Source of the DNA: Muscardinus avellanarius
Taxonomy: Eukaryota; Chordata; Mammalia; Rodentia; Gliridae
Direction: 5' to 3'
DNA: 64,000 bases
Assembly: GCA_963383645.1 (NCBI GenBank)
Contig: OY726559.1
Coordinates: forward strand, 126,133,721 to 126,197,720
Every line of letters starts with the position of its first letter. Positions within the stretch are counted from its first letter, which is position 1. The notes below the pieces were generated by a model, which was not told the origin of the DNA, did not search any database, and worked only from the letters and a program-made list of their open reading frames with translations. This document shows positions 35,809-46,873 of the stretch, in pieces. A program made the translations under genes and the position numbers.

Positions 35809-37774
35809 TCCACAAGAAGGGGGTTTTCAGGAAAGGAGTGCTAACTCTTGGAAAATGGCTAGGATGGTGCCTATACTTCCCACTGCTGCTTCTCCCTCGT
35901 GAACCTTTCGGTCCCACCAGAGACAAAGGTCGCCAAATCCAACCACAAGAAAGTGGGACAGCCAGGTGGCCTTAGCTAGTGATGCTAACATGGGCCCCAA
36001 AGGTGTCTCTTACCTATGAGAAGCTTCAGCTTCAGTTCCCACCAGGTGTCATGGCAGTGAAGGCACCAGTTCTCTGCTCTCTGTTGCCAATGCAGTTGGG
36101 GGAAAACAGACAGGGACATACAGGATCTTTTCTAAAGACTCACTCTCCCGCACTGGCACGTCTGGGCCCAGCGAGGTCTCAGAAAGCCTATCAGGAAGGA
36201 GAAGCCTTTCTCTCCAACAAGCCAGTGGTGAGGGTTGATCTGGGCCTGACTGGGGAGAGCTGGGCTTGCTCCTCACACCTAGGAGGCCTGAGGCAGGAGG
36301 CAGGCCAGACACGGATCCAGGATCATGCTGGAACGGTTCCAGGCCACCCTCCCTCTACCTCTGGGCCCTGAGACAGCTCACAGACCTCATGGCTCCTTTT
36401 CACTGTTTCCATCATGGGCACTAATCCTGAACCTCAGTCTCAGGGTCGCATTATCAAACTGCCAGTATAAGTCAGATGCTTTCTTCTTATAGGTAAAAAA
36501 AAGAAAAAAAGATGAGCCTCTGTGACAGGAAATAGAGGTATTTTAAGTGGATAAGTGATGAAAGTTTTACATATTTCATATGGACTTTGGTTTGAGTGGT
36601 TTTGCACCAAGCCGCCCCCCCCCATTTAAAGATTATGACATTTCCTGGAGTGTAAAACAGATAGGCTGACTATATAATTTACAAGAGGGCTTTTTGTGGC
36701 TAAGGTTTTTTTTTTTTTACACCTCTTTCCTCTCGCATTTAGAATCTAACCATTTTTATGTAGAAAGAGGTACTATATATAGGAAACGGGTTGAATTAAT
36801 CAACACAAGTGCTCGTAGATTCTGTACCTCCTCTCAAAAGAAAGTCAAGGTTTTTCCAGGATTCCAATCTTCAGAATACTACTTATAAAATATGTAGCAG
36901 ATGCTCAATATGGAGTGGCCAAGGACAATAATGACTCTGGTCCTCAGGATAACCTGGGGAGGCTGGGAGCTAAAGAGGAGACAAGGCTTAACAGGACGGA
37001 AGGGTGACAAGTGGTCTCCTCATTCACTCAATCATGAGTCAATAAAACAGCAGCCACCCCCAGAACAGGTCCCGTTAACAGGGCCACAGCTCAGAGGTGA
37101 GCTGGCGTGAACAGGGGTGAGAGCCGGACGCAGACAAGGAAGGTTTTGAGTAAGCTGAACCTCCTGGCGACAAAGAACAGACAGACAGAGGGCGGCAGCT
37201 GAAGCATCCTTTCATTCACAAGTCAATGGAGGCTATTCAAATCAATATGGTTTGGTTTAACAGATATTAACTACAGCTAAAGTGATGCAAATACGTCAGC
37301 GAAAGAGGAGCAAGATAAACTAGAGAAACCCACACTGGCTAAAAAGGAGAGAACAGAGACTGACATTTAAAGACCAGATGAAATGGATAGGAAAAGCCAA
37401 AGAAAAGGAAGACGATGTGAACATGAGGTCCTTGGACAGAAGGGATGCGGAGGGGACGGATGCAACAATCCTCCTGTTATGAGGCTCAGAAAAGAGAGAA
37501 GTAATTGACCCTGGGCTGGTGGGCACACAAATATAGTGCTGACACTTAATATATATCCGTTGAATAACTCAACATACATAAAAAAGTTCTTTCTGGGTAT
37601 GAAAATAAATTGAAAGTTTTCTGTGGTGCCATATTAATAAGTTTTTGTCCTTTAGAGATGTTGGAACTGTGGACTGTTGTAATGATGATTCTAAAACAAG
37701 CTGTTCATTTAGAGAAATTTCCACAAACCTCATCTTGTACCCCTGACACAGGTATCGCTACAGATTCAATTAGA
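35809..37774. other. Unassigned intron sequence
   Basis: A GC-richer patch at 35980-36370 is open for 130 codons on the plus strand but shows no recognisable domain. The rest is AT-rich without nameable repeats. Confidence 0.5.
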
Positions 37775-37960
37775 GGGTCATGATATTGTAGATGGAACAC
37801 TGGACTGAGAGCCGAGAGACTGGGGTTTCAAAATTGGCTCTGCTGCTGAGTGGGTGATACTGGGCCAGCCACTTAACCTTTCTGAGTTGCTGCTTCCTCT
37901 GGAGTAACAAGAGTGACTCAGACTAGCTAGCTGTCAGGACCCTCTTCTGCTCCTGCCCAC
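37775..37960 (+). repeat. MIR fragment
   Basis: Core pattern actggggtttcaaaattggc, then gccagccacttaacctttct. Confidence 0.7.
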
Positions 37961-39458
37961 CGTACAGCAGTGAAATCTGTTACCATATTAATCAGTGTTT
38001 TACCCTGGCTCTGGGCAGCTGTGTTTGGCTCAGTGTTGAAGTGTTGCATGGAAGATAAAAGTTCTTATCCTTTTCTTCCTCTTTCCCTGCTCATTTTGCT
38101 TGCTAGTGGCTTGTCTACAGTACCTTATATTCTGGACATGGTAAGCCATCTGTATGATTTGAAGGTTGTTATTTATGGTTCTTGGTACTTTTTTTCTTTC
38201 TTGGTGAAGGGGAAGGAACTTCACTGTGTTGCCCACAGCAAAAAGAAAGGATACTTTTCACAGTGCTCAGCATGAAGGGATCAGAAACCATTTTGTTGGC
38301 GTCCCCAACACAGGCTGAGTTCACTGTCCCTGTATATTTGAAGTGGTTTCCTTTGTTTTCCTGTGCCTTAAAGACTAAATTAACGCTCCATGCACCTCGG
38401 TCTTCTTTTTGCTGTTACTCTTAGCTGGAATTATTTCTCTCTTTTTTCTATGAAACAAAAACAATCAGGCAGATTGATCGCACCTTTTGATAAAAATGGA
38501 TAGCCTAGTTCCTAAAGAGTTAAACTGTATCACGTTTGGCACTTTTTTTTTTTTTTTTGGCAGGACAGCAATGTTATATCTAAACTCTTTGCAGTACGCT
38601 TAGGTGAAGTATGAACTATGGGAAAATCATGGCTGAGGAATGAGGAAACTCTGATTTTGGCCCTTAACCCGCCACCAACTGATTCTAAGAATGCCTTTTA
38701 ATCTTCATACCGCTTGACTGGAAAGGACTGGACCACAGGACTTCTCTGGTCTCCTTGGGTCCTAATACCCTACAGGATGCCTGACTAGCCAGCAGACTGT
38801 TGTTTTGGATATGTCACATTTTGTGGTGAAAATTATGCTCCCAGCTAGGAAGTTATCAAAACACACCTATCAGCACACTGTGCCAGTGCATGCTTTGAGC
38901 TCACCACTTTTTTGTTACTCGTTTAAAAAATAATAATTCATGCAAAAGGGCAGGATGTGGTGATGATTTATATAAATAGAAAAATAGCCTAATTTAAGCA
39001 GAACATACCACAGAGCATGTACGGGAGGGGTCATAAATCTCAGTATCTCAAGATGGGAGAAGAAAGCCTGAAAGCTCAGCTCTACACACGAGACTCCAAA
39101 GGTCTGTGGGAAAGGTACGAGGCACAACCTCATTCACTCCATAATGTCCATGATGAGAATTTGAGGGTCTTAAAACCGCACAGCAAAGTTGAGTGGCCTT
39201 CAAGATTTAGAAATCAGCTCTGTGAGTGAGAGTGAGTATATTTACTTGTTAGAGAAGTTGGCATTCTGCATTTCACATGGCCAGAAAGGAGTAAGGATTA
39301 GCAACCATTTAGAAATTTGTATGTCAAGGAAGGAACCCCACAAAAAACCAAGCAGGAAACTTCATGTTTGCACAACTTTTCACGACTCTCCTAAACGCCT
39401 GAATGCTCTGAGCCCATCTAGCCAGAAGAGGTACAGGGAATGCTGGTGGAGTATCCCT
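37961..39458. other. Unassigned intron sequence
   Basis: No gene or nameable transposon. A poly-T run lies at about 38545-38560. Confidence 0.5.
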
Positions 39459-39650
39459 TTCCTGAAATACTGAGGACCAGAAGAGTGTGGATTTTAGAAT
39501 ATTTGCATATATATGTTACCAGTTGAGCATCCTTAATCTGAAATTCTGAATTGTTCCAAAATCCCAATTGCACCCAAATCAAAATGTTCCAGATTTCAGA
39601 GCACTCCAGATTTCAAATTTCCAGATTAGGGACTGTTCAGCCAGTATAAC
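39459..39650. repeat. Old interspersed repeat, probably a DNA transposon remnant
   Basis: Phrases such as ctgaaatactgaggaccaga, ttttagaatatttgcatata and ccttaatctgaaattctg match a widespread mammalian repeat with repeated 'atccgaaat' phrases. I cannot name the family with certainty. Confidence 0.5.
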
Positions 39651-39719
39651 CCAGAGCTTTTGCTGAGCTCCTGGCTATTACGCAGCTGGATCATCCTGTT
39701 TTAACCACTGGTAGCAAGG

Positions 39720-39741
39720 CAAAAAAAAAAAAAAAAAAAAA
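39720..39741. repeat. Poly-A run
   Basis: About 22 consecutive A; the source element is not clear. Confidence 0.9.
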
Positions 39742-40869
39742 GTGGCATTGAGTCCAAGTCCCACCTACCATTCAGAAATCCATAAGCAATACCTGTGACA
39801 CTATGTGCAAGCACTTCTTTCTGACAGGCCACACATCTTAAACGTAATAATCTTTAAAATAATTCAAAAAGGGCAAATACCATCGTCATCCTTGGGAGCT
39901 GACAACAGCTGAAAAAGTTAAAGCACCTCTACCCTGGCGCACAAGTCAAACCACCTCTACCCTGGATAAATTTGCCAAGTGCCAAGTATTTGCCTTGAAG
40001 ATCTGGAGGAAAACCAGCTTGAGAGGCAGCTGGCAGCGAAACTTCTTCACCGTCTGGGCATAAGTTCTTCTAACACGTATGAAATTACCAAGCATATCTT
40101 TAAATAAACGTGCGCTACAGCCGCTCCAATTCAAACACCGATCTTCAATGTAATAATTATACCGGCTGTGACACGGGCCCGGCCAAGAGTGTATTTTTAT
40201 TTTAACAAGCCTGAGTAAGTACACGAGTGTGGGCTGAGTGTTTTGCTCGATAGTCAATACTTGAAAGCTGGCTCCAACCTTTAATTTAAGCATTCCCTTG
40301 TAGCACCAACAGGGCTACGGGGTTTCTAGTATCAAAGACACACTCCTCCACCCTTTCATGGCTTCCCTTCTGTAAGCAGCGATTGAACTGGGACACCACA
40401 GAAACTTGTTTTCCCTCCTCCTGGCAGTGCAAGCCAAAACACTACTGCCCCATTCATCTTCACGACATCATAATGAAGTCCCTGAATCAATTTATAACAA
40501 GCAAAGTGCAGAATCCACTGAAGGAGGCTTGTGGCGGACGCCTCTTCCCGCAACTCTGGGCTGCACGCGTGACGCAAAGCACCCACACGGAGACTGCCGC
40601 ACCAGGGAGGGCCCTTTGCTGCCTCCATAAAGCCTTTTTATCCATTCCTGAAATAATTAGGGGACAGAAAGATCCTGAGAACATCTGATTGTTTTTAATG
40701 AGTCCATGTGCTTTACAAACACTTGGCAACCTTCCTCAGTAGAAAGAAAAACTCCCTGAGAGCAACAGTGAGGGCCTTTCAGGGCCCGAGCCCCGCCGGC
40801 TTCCTCCGGACGCCTCGTTCCCAGCAATTCCTACAGGCCACGCTGAACTTCTTGTTCAGCTAACCCTTC
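39742..40869. other. Unassigned intron sequence with a candidate conserved patch
   Basis: Contains a short direct repeat CACCTCTACCCTGG (39924-39937 and 39952-39965). A CpG-containing, repeat-free patch at about 40060-40290 might be conserved regulatory DNA. No exon was recognised. Confidence 0.45.
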
Positions 40870-41060
40870 ACCTCTTCTAAAAAGCTACTCCTCGGTCTGA
40901 TGAGGGCTTCTGCTCTATTAGTGTGCACTGTCCTATCCTGTGTTGCTCTAATCTGGCATTCAGCCTCCATCACGATTCCATTCCACCCTGGGACCGCACT
41001 GGCCCGGTGCTTTGCGTGGTGCCTGCCACACATCAGACGCTTAATGAATTTCTATTTGTA
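40870..41060 (+). repeat. L2 3' end fragment
   Basis: Ends with the L2 terminal phrase in decayed form (gtggtgcctgccacacatca, gacgcttaatgaattt). Confidence 0.6.
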
Positions 41061-41204
41061 TGTTGTCTCTACTGAAGTGTCAGAAAGAGCCCCCAGCTGA
41101 CGTGAGCATGCAGGCCGAATCTCAGAGCAGGAAGCAGTGTGTTCTGTGGCATTCCTGTGGTGCAGGGGCCCCTGGGTCAGAGGAGCAGAAGGGCGAGCTT
41201 GGCC

Positions 41205-41395
41205 CGAGAGTCAGACAGACTCAGCCTCCAAGGGCAGCTACGTGCTAGTCCTGTGGTCCTGGGGAGGGTGCTCTGCTCTCTGAGTCTCAGCTTCCTCCTC
41301 TGTAAAAAGAGGGATGAAAGGCTAGTGTCCAGTGTTAAATGTGGTAATCCACTTCACAGTGCTTGGCACAGAGGGAGCGCATTATAAATGAGAAG
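41205..41395 (+). repeat. MIR fragment
   Basis: Order of phrases gtctcagcttcctcctctgt, aaaaagaggg, cttggcacagagggagcgca. Confidence 0.75.
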
Positions 41396-41548
41396 CTTGG
41401 AACATATAATACTGGTTACAAGAGCAGGGCTTGGATAGTGCAGAATTAGAGCCTCTTACGTTGGATGTTCTTCTCCCATCAGCCCCCATCTGACCAGATC
41501 CTAATAGGTCTGGCCAGTGGCAAAAGCCACCATTCAAACACAATGTAT

Positions 41549-41700
41549 ACCGGGCGTGGTGGCGCACGTTTGTAATCTCCGTGCTTGGGAGGCAGAGACA
41601 GGAGGAGCGCGCAGAAGACCCTGTTTCCAAATTTAAAAAATATATAAAGTAGGTTTGGGAGTGTAGCCCGGAGGGTTTCCAGGAACCCCAATACCACCCA

Positions 41701-41743
<43 letters not shown>

Positions 41744-41745
41744 TA
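41549..41745 (+). mobile_element. B1-dID SINE with internal deletion and (AAT)n tail
   Basis: B1 start (accgggcgtggtggcgcacg). Most of the 3' B1 and part of the ID unit are shortened. The AAT microsatellite spans 41701-41743. Confidence 0.85.
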
Positions 41746-41854
41746 AAAGGCAATGTGTGCCAGCTGAGATAAGCCTGGCTGAAGCCACCACCCCAACCTC
41801 ATGCCTGTGTATGTGGTGAGTAGCAGCCACCGCGGGGACAAGAGGATGTGAAAT

Positions 41855-42060
41855 TCCTAACACCTATGTGGTGTCTACTGTATGTAAAGGCCTGTTACAT
41901 GTGAGCCGCTGGAAAAGGTGGCTTCCACGTGTTATTTACTCCTTTCCTAAATTCCTATTAGGTAGAGACATTATCTTTACTTCACAAATGATAAAACTGA
42001 GATTTAGAGAGGGTATATGACTTGCCCAAGATCCTGTAGCCAGTAAGAATTAAATCTTAT
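41855..42060 (-). repeat. MIR fragment
   Basis: Complement of MIR (aaatgataaaactgagattt, agagagggtatatgacttgc, ccaagatcctgtagccag). Confidence 0.7.
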
Positions 42061-42065
42061 ATTTA

Positions 42066-42113
42066 GAAAAAATTTCAAATCTATACTTGGAAAAATTTTC
42101 AAATCTATACTTG
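42066..42113. repeat. 24-bp tandem duplication
   Basis: Units 42066-42089 and 42090-42113 differ at one base. Confidence 0.9.
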
Positions 42114-42312
42114 CTCTTATATATCTTTTCTGATTTCTTACAGTCGCTTTTATTTACTTATCTCTTGTCATCTGAGAGAGTCAGACAGAACAGGGCTCCA
42201 GGCCAAAACACAGAGGGAGGGTCTTTGGTAGGAGGAAGTCTGCAGAGATTGCCGTTCTGTACGTGTGGTGATGACGCAGCCCTTGACTCAGCCAGAGGAC
42301 CACTGAGAGCCC

Positions 42313-42327
42313 GGGGGGGGGGGGGGG
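42313..42327. repeat. Poly-G run
   Basis: About 15 consecutive G on the plus strand; likely length-unstable and quadruplex-capable. Confidence 0.9.
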
Positions 42328-42434
42328 CACCTTGAAATCAGAACCCGGCTTGCTGAGGCCAGCCTCACCGGCCTGACCCTTGTGCAGAATCTAGAAAGTC
42401 CACAGAGAGCATCGTGCCTTAGAAGACTTCCCCG

Positions 42435-42652
42435 AGCCGGGCGTGGTGGCGCACGCTTGTAATCCCAGCATTCAGGAGGCTGAGACCTGGAGGATGCGGT
42501 TCGTAGACAGCCTCAGCTAATTAGTGAGGTCCTCTGCAACTCAGTGAGACCCGGTTTCAAAATAAAGAATAAAAAATAGGGCAGGGGGTGTAGCTCGGAG
42601 GTCGAATGCCCCTGGGTTCCATCCCCAGACCCGCAAACAAAACAAAACAAAA
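42435..42652 (+). mobile_element. Young B1-dID SINE
   Basis: Intact B1 start (gccgggcgtggtggcgcacg), internal duplication, ID unit of the gggcagggggtgtagctcgg type and an AAAC-rich tail. Target duplication AAGACTTCCCCG at 42423-42434 and 42653-42664. Confidence 0.95.
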
Positions 42653-42664
42653 AAGACTTCCCCG

Positions 42665-44752
42665 TTCCTCTAGCGTCACCAAGCCTTCCAATCACTCTTT
42701 CCTTTATACCCACCCCACAGCTCATTCAAAGCCAATGATTGCAAAAAAGGAAAGAAAAACCATAAGAGGGCCAATCAGGCCCTCCTGACTTAGACATACG
42801 GCTTTATATGCTTGCAGTACATAAATACCTTTATTTTCCTCACAGTAAGGTGGCAGATTCCATTTTACCTCGCTGAAGTGGTAACACAAAAGAATTGAGA
42901 ATAAGCAAAAAGTTTTTCAAATAGCAGAGGGAAAAAGTCCAGACTAGGGTCTATCCTCAGTACTTAGAATACCTTACTTAGAAAAATTACCAGCGTGCAT
43001 TCCTTTGAGCAGGCTTGATATCGAAATAAACACAAGCCGGATGAACTTTCACAAAGCGAGCGCTCCCAGATCAAGAGAAAAACACTCTTTGGTTTTTAAA
43101 ATAGTTGTCTATGTCTGGGTCAAAAACCACTACATAATGCAAAACTCAGTGTATAAATTTATTCTTTTAAGTCAGTTAGGAAAATGCTAGACATTTAATA
43201 ACATACAGTGCCTAAAAAGTAAACACATCCACTTTACTTCAAAGATGATAATTATCTTGGAATTTTATTTTCCAAGTTGGAAAGTTGGAAGATTTGTTTT
43301 CTTTTAACCACAAGCAGGCACGTCATTATTTCCCCGGCCCTTTAAAGAGCCAGGGCTCACTCTTCGCCTCGCTAACGCCCTGCCCAAGGACAGAAGCTGG
43401 CCGGCTTTGCTTTCCCTTCATTCACGCTGGTTCCTCTCCCACATTATTGCTGGGAGCTGCTTTGCAACCAGGGGCTCTTGTTTTCCTTGGTCCCTCTGAT
43501 TTGGGGCAGATTCACAGAAGGGCTGAAGGGCTTTTCCCGTGGCCAGGCTGGCTACGGGCCGTGTACAACACCTGCCTACACAGTCCATGGGCTTCAGCCT
43601 CTGCCTTTAAGTGACTAATGAAAGAGGCAAGAAATCTCAACTCTCTGAGACTGATTGGATTCCTTGCTTCATTATCAGCACCAGGAGCAAGACCCTGAAA
43701 TGCAGAATACGCCCAAATGGCATTTGTTCCCTCCACTGACAGCGTTTTGATAGGAAACCAAATGGAAGGCAAGACCCACATGACCCTTATTTGATAATAA
43801 TGAAAAGGTGATGCCCGGCTACAAACAACAATGTAAGTGTCCATCTGTCAGGTGCCAGCAAAGTGATTATAAAATTAAGAACCAGCATTTGGGCACTGCG
43901 CTCTAACTGTATGCTATTTTTCCACAAGAAATTTCAGGGCAAGTTGGGCTTTCATGCATTTAATTAATATAATGGAACTGACTCAGCCAAGTGTACCAGA
44001 AGTTAGTGGAAGGCTCAGTCCTCTTGTTACCTTTCATGTGCCAACAGATATGTTGGCAGAATTTCCCTCAGGGAAGTGTGTGGGAGACCGCTTGACACGC
44101 CTAGTGTGAGGGTGCCATCTCTTATGGGGTGGGTGGTGGTGCTAACGGCTTTCCATCATTATACACAGGCATGAAACCCCAAAGTGCCCAGGTGGGTGGC
44201 AAAAGGCTCACAGCTACTAGGAGATGGGCTCGCTCTGCAGTGGTGGTCCTACTACTCGTATCAAACATTTGTCCTCTGTGCAAGTCCAAACCCAAAAGAA
44301 AAAAATACCAGTCATTTGCGAACATAGAGGGTGGAGGATTACAGATAAGTTGTAAAGCCTTGGAAAACCACAGTTTTACTCCACGTATCTGTTGTGTTAA
44401 TAAAGAGAACAACCCAAAATAAAAATATAACATCAGCAATGATTCCCATCTTCAGCTGCTGGTAAGAAGGAAGATAGTGGGGAGGAAATGAGGATTCAAA
44501 TAGTGACTTGAATTTATGTTTTTGAAAGTGTTTTGCTTAATAAATAATTTGTGGGTGATTTGGCAAACTCTCTCCAGATTTAAAGCCCCTTATATTGTTA
44601 CCATGTGCTTCGTCATAAAAATCTTGTAACTGTCTCCTGGGGTAAATTGTGAAGTAGAAGCTCTCAAGTGTTTTGGTCTCTGCGTCCTGCTCTTTACACA
44701 CTCCAAACACCTTTTGTTTATGTGGGTCATGAATGAATAATTATCATGTTAG
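42665..44752. other. Unassigned intron sequence
   Basis: Few repeats. Open frames up to 110 codons show no recognisable domain. Confidence 0.5.
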
Positions 44753-44761
44753 AAGTTAAAA

Positions 44762-44971
44762 CTAATGCTGGGTTTGGTGACACATGCTTGTAATCCCAGT
44801 ACTTGGGAGGCTGAGACAGGAGGGTCACAGGCTTAAGGACAGCCTCAGCAAGTAGTGAAATTGTCATCAACCTAGAGAGACCCTGTTTCAAAATAAAACT
44901 AAAACAGGGCTGAGGATGTAGCTCAGAGGTAGACTGACCCTGGGTTCAATCCCCAGTACAAGAAAAAAAAA
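44762..44971 (+). mobile_element. B1-dID SINE
   Basis: B1 (gctgggtttggtgacacatg) then ID (gggctgaggatgtagctcag) and poly-A. AAGTTAAAA at 44753-44761 and 44972-44980. Confidence 0.9.
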
Positions 44972-45028
44972 AAGTTAAAATTAGAAACATTTGGAAATAT
45001 TTACTTTTAATTTATCTTAACACTAATA

Positions 45029-45233
45029 GCCAAGCATGGTGGCTCATGCCTGTAATCCCAGTACTTGATAGGCTGAAGCAGGAGGATAATAGGTTGGAGA
45101 CCAGCCTCAGCAGCCTCGTGGGACCCTGTTTCCAAATAAAAAATAACTAAATAAACAAATAAAATGGGTTTGGGGGTATAGCTCAGAGGTAGAACACCCC
45201 TGGGCTTAATCTCAGTAGTACAATAAAATATAG
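45029..45233 (+). mobile_element. B1-dID SINE
   Basis: B1 without the internal duplication, A-rich linker, and ID (gggtttgggggtatagctca). Target duplication TAACACTAATA at 45018-45028 and 45234-45244. Confidence 0.93.
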
Positions 45234-45244
45234 TAACACTAATA

Positions 45245-46262
45245 ACTCATTACATATTTACATATAAAATAAGTATGCTTTCCAAAACAAACTAAAAAGA
45301 TAGTAAAAAGAATGTCATTGTTTTATATTTTTGCGAATCTTTTCTGTGTCTAGCTTAATAGAAGACAAAGGAATTCCCCTGTCTGCTTCTGCACTCAACC
45401 TGTTCTGTTAGGTTCTTTGGTTAACATATGTGAAAAAAATCTGGCCACACACAGAGATGTATCTGGAAAAGGAAGGAATATTTTAATAGCCTTCTCAGAT
45501 AATGTTGGCTATTCTTTGGTACTATATTCAAACTTAATAAGTGGTAGTTTCTTAAAAGTTAGTTAGAATAGGGGACCTGGAACCTTTTCAGTGACTTTTA
45601 TACTCTATTCAATTTAAATACACTGGCACATTTTTTTTTTCCACCTTGAATTAATCTTTTATCCATGCATGGTTTTCTAATATCTTGCTCTGGTCACATG
45701 GAGACAACTAGTTCATTGAGTTTTGTGGCTTTTCCAGATGTTGACACATTTCACTATCAGGATTATATCAGCACATCACACTGATTGATAGCACCACCTA
45801 CATCATCAGGAAAGCTCATTGTCAGGAAATTCAGGTTCATAGAGTTGGATACAAGTATTTCCAAATTCTAGTTTTTGCCTGAAAAAACTGAATTTACTAG
45901 CAGTAACTACTAGCAACTGTTTTTCTTGAAATGGCAGGCTCACTTAATTAGTTTCTTTTTAAGAAAATTACAACACACACCTAAATCTGAATAACCACAG
46001 TCAGGCAGGCATCCTTCTAAGTGAACAGCATTCCACTCAAAAAGCAACTCTTCAGACTTCAACCCAAACCACGAACTGAACGGCACAAGGACTAGTATTC
46101 TCTGAAGACAAGTGTGGTACTTTGGTATGGAGAAGTACTTTGAATTTTGTCAGGAAGCGTATTTAAAGGGTGTGTACTCAAGGGTTAAAATTTAATAAAC
46201 AATATTTGGTTTTCCTGCTTTACCAATAACATTTCTAAGCAAAAAACACACTTTTGGGGGGG
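45245..46262. other. Unassigned intron sequence
   Basis: AT-rich; no gene or nameable repeat. Confidence 0.5.
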
Positions 46263-46348
46263 CCTTTTTTCTTGTGGTGCTGGGGATTGAACCCAGGGCC
46301 TCATGAATATTAGACAGGTGCTTTGACACTGAACTCCACCCTTGTCCT
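46263..46348 (-). mobile_element. ID SINE
   Basis: Inverted ID body (ggtgctggggattgaaccca, gggcctcatg) with a T-rich tail on the left. Confidence 0.82.
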
Positions 46349-46847
46349 GTTTGGATTTTCAAATGGCGAGTTCGCAGTAATGAAGGACGCCATGACTGCT
46401 GGCTTAGCTTGGTCTCTCTACCTGATTTCTGCTACAGTGCCAACAATTTTACCAACCAGTGGTTTCTACCATTAGTGTAAATGGTCAGGGTAACAATAAT
46501 AACAAAAAAAGCAAATTGTGCCTTATACTATAACACTAGTTATTTATTTTTATTTCTAAGAACCCGTGAAAGGGATTGGAACTCCCTGGGGTCCCCATAT
46601 CACACACTGAAGAGCACAACCATGGAGGACAGCAACTATAAAACCCGCTCCCTCGTCTGCCCAGTGCTTGTGTTCTTATGGGGCTCACTCAGGTAAAGAA
46701 GACAGACGAAGTGCATTTCTATTTCTACTCTGCTGCCCTCCCTGCTTACATTTTTCTCCCTCAAATTCCATTGTGTTAATTCAACATCCATTGTGAGTTT
46801 AGAACAAAGAAACTGTGGTGCTCTTGATTTTAACAGCATTTCTATTA

Positions 46848-46873
46848 ACAACAACAACAACAACAACAACAAC
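46848..46873. repeat. (AAC)n microsatellite
   Basis: About eight CAA/AAC units. Confidence 0.93.

Noticed and set aside
35979..36371. 130-codon plus-strand frame as an exon
   Set aside because: No domain or family resemblance, and an overlapping frame on the other strand is equally open.
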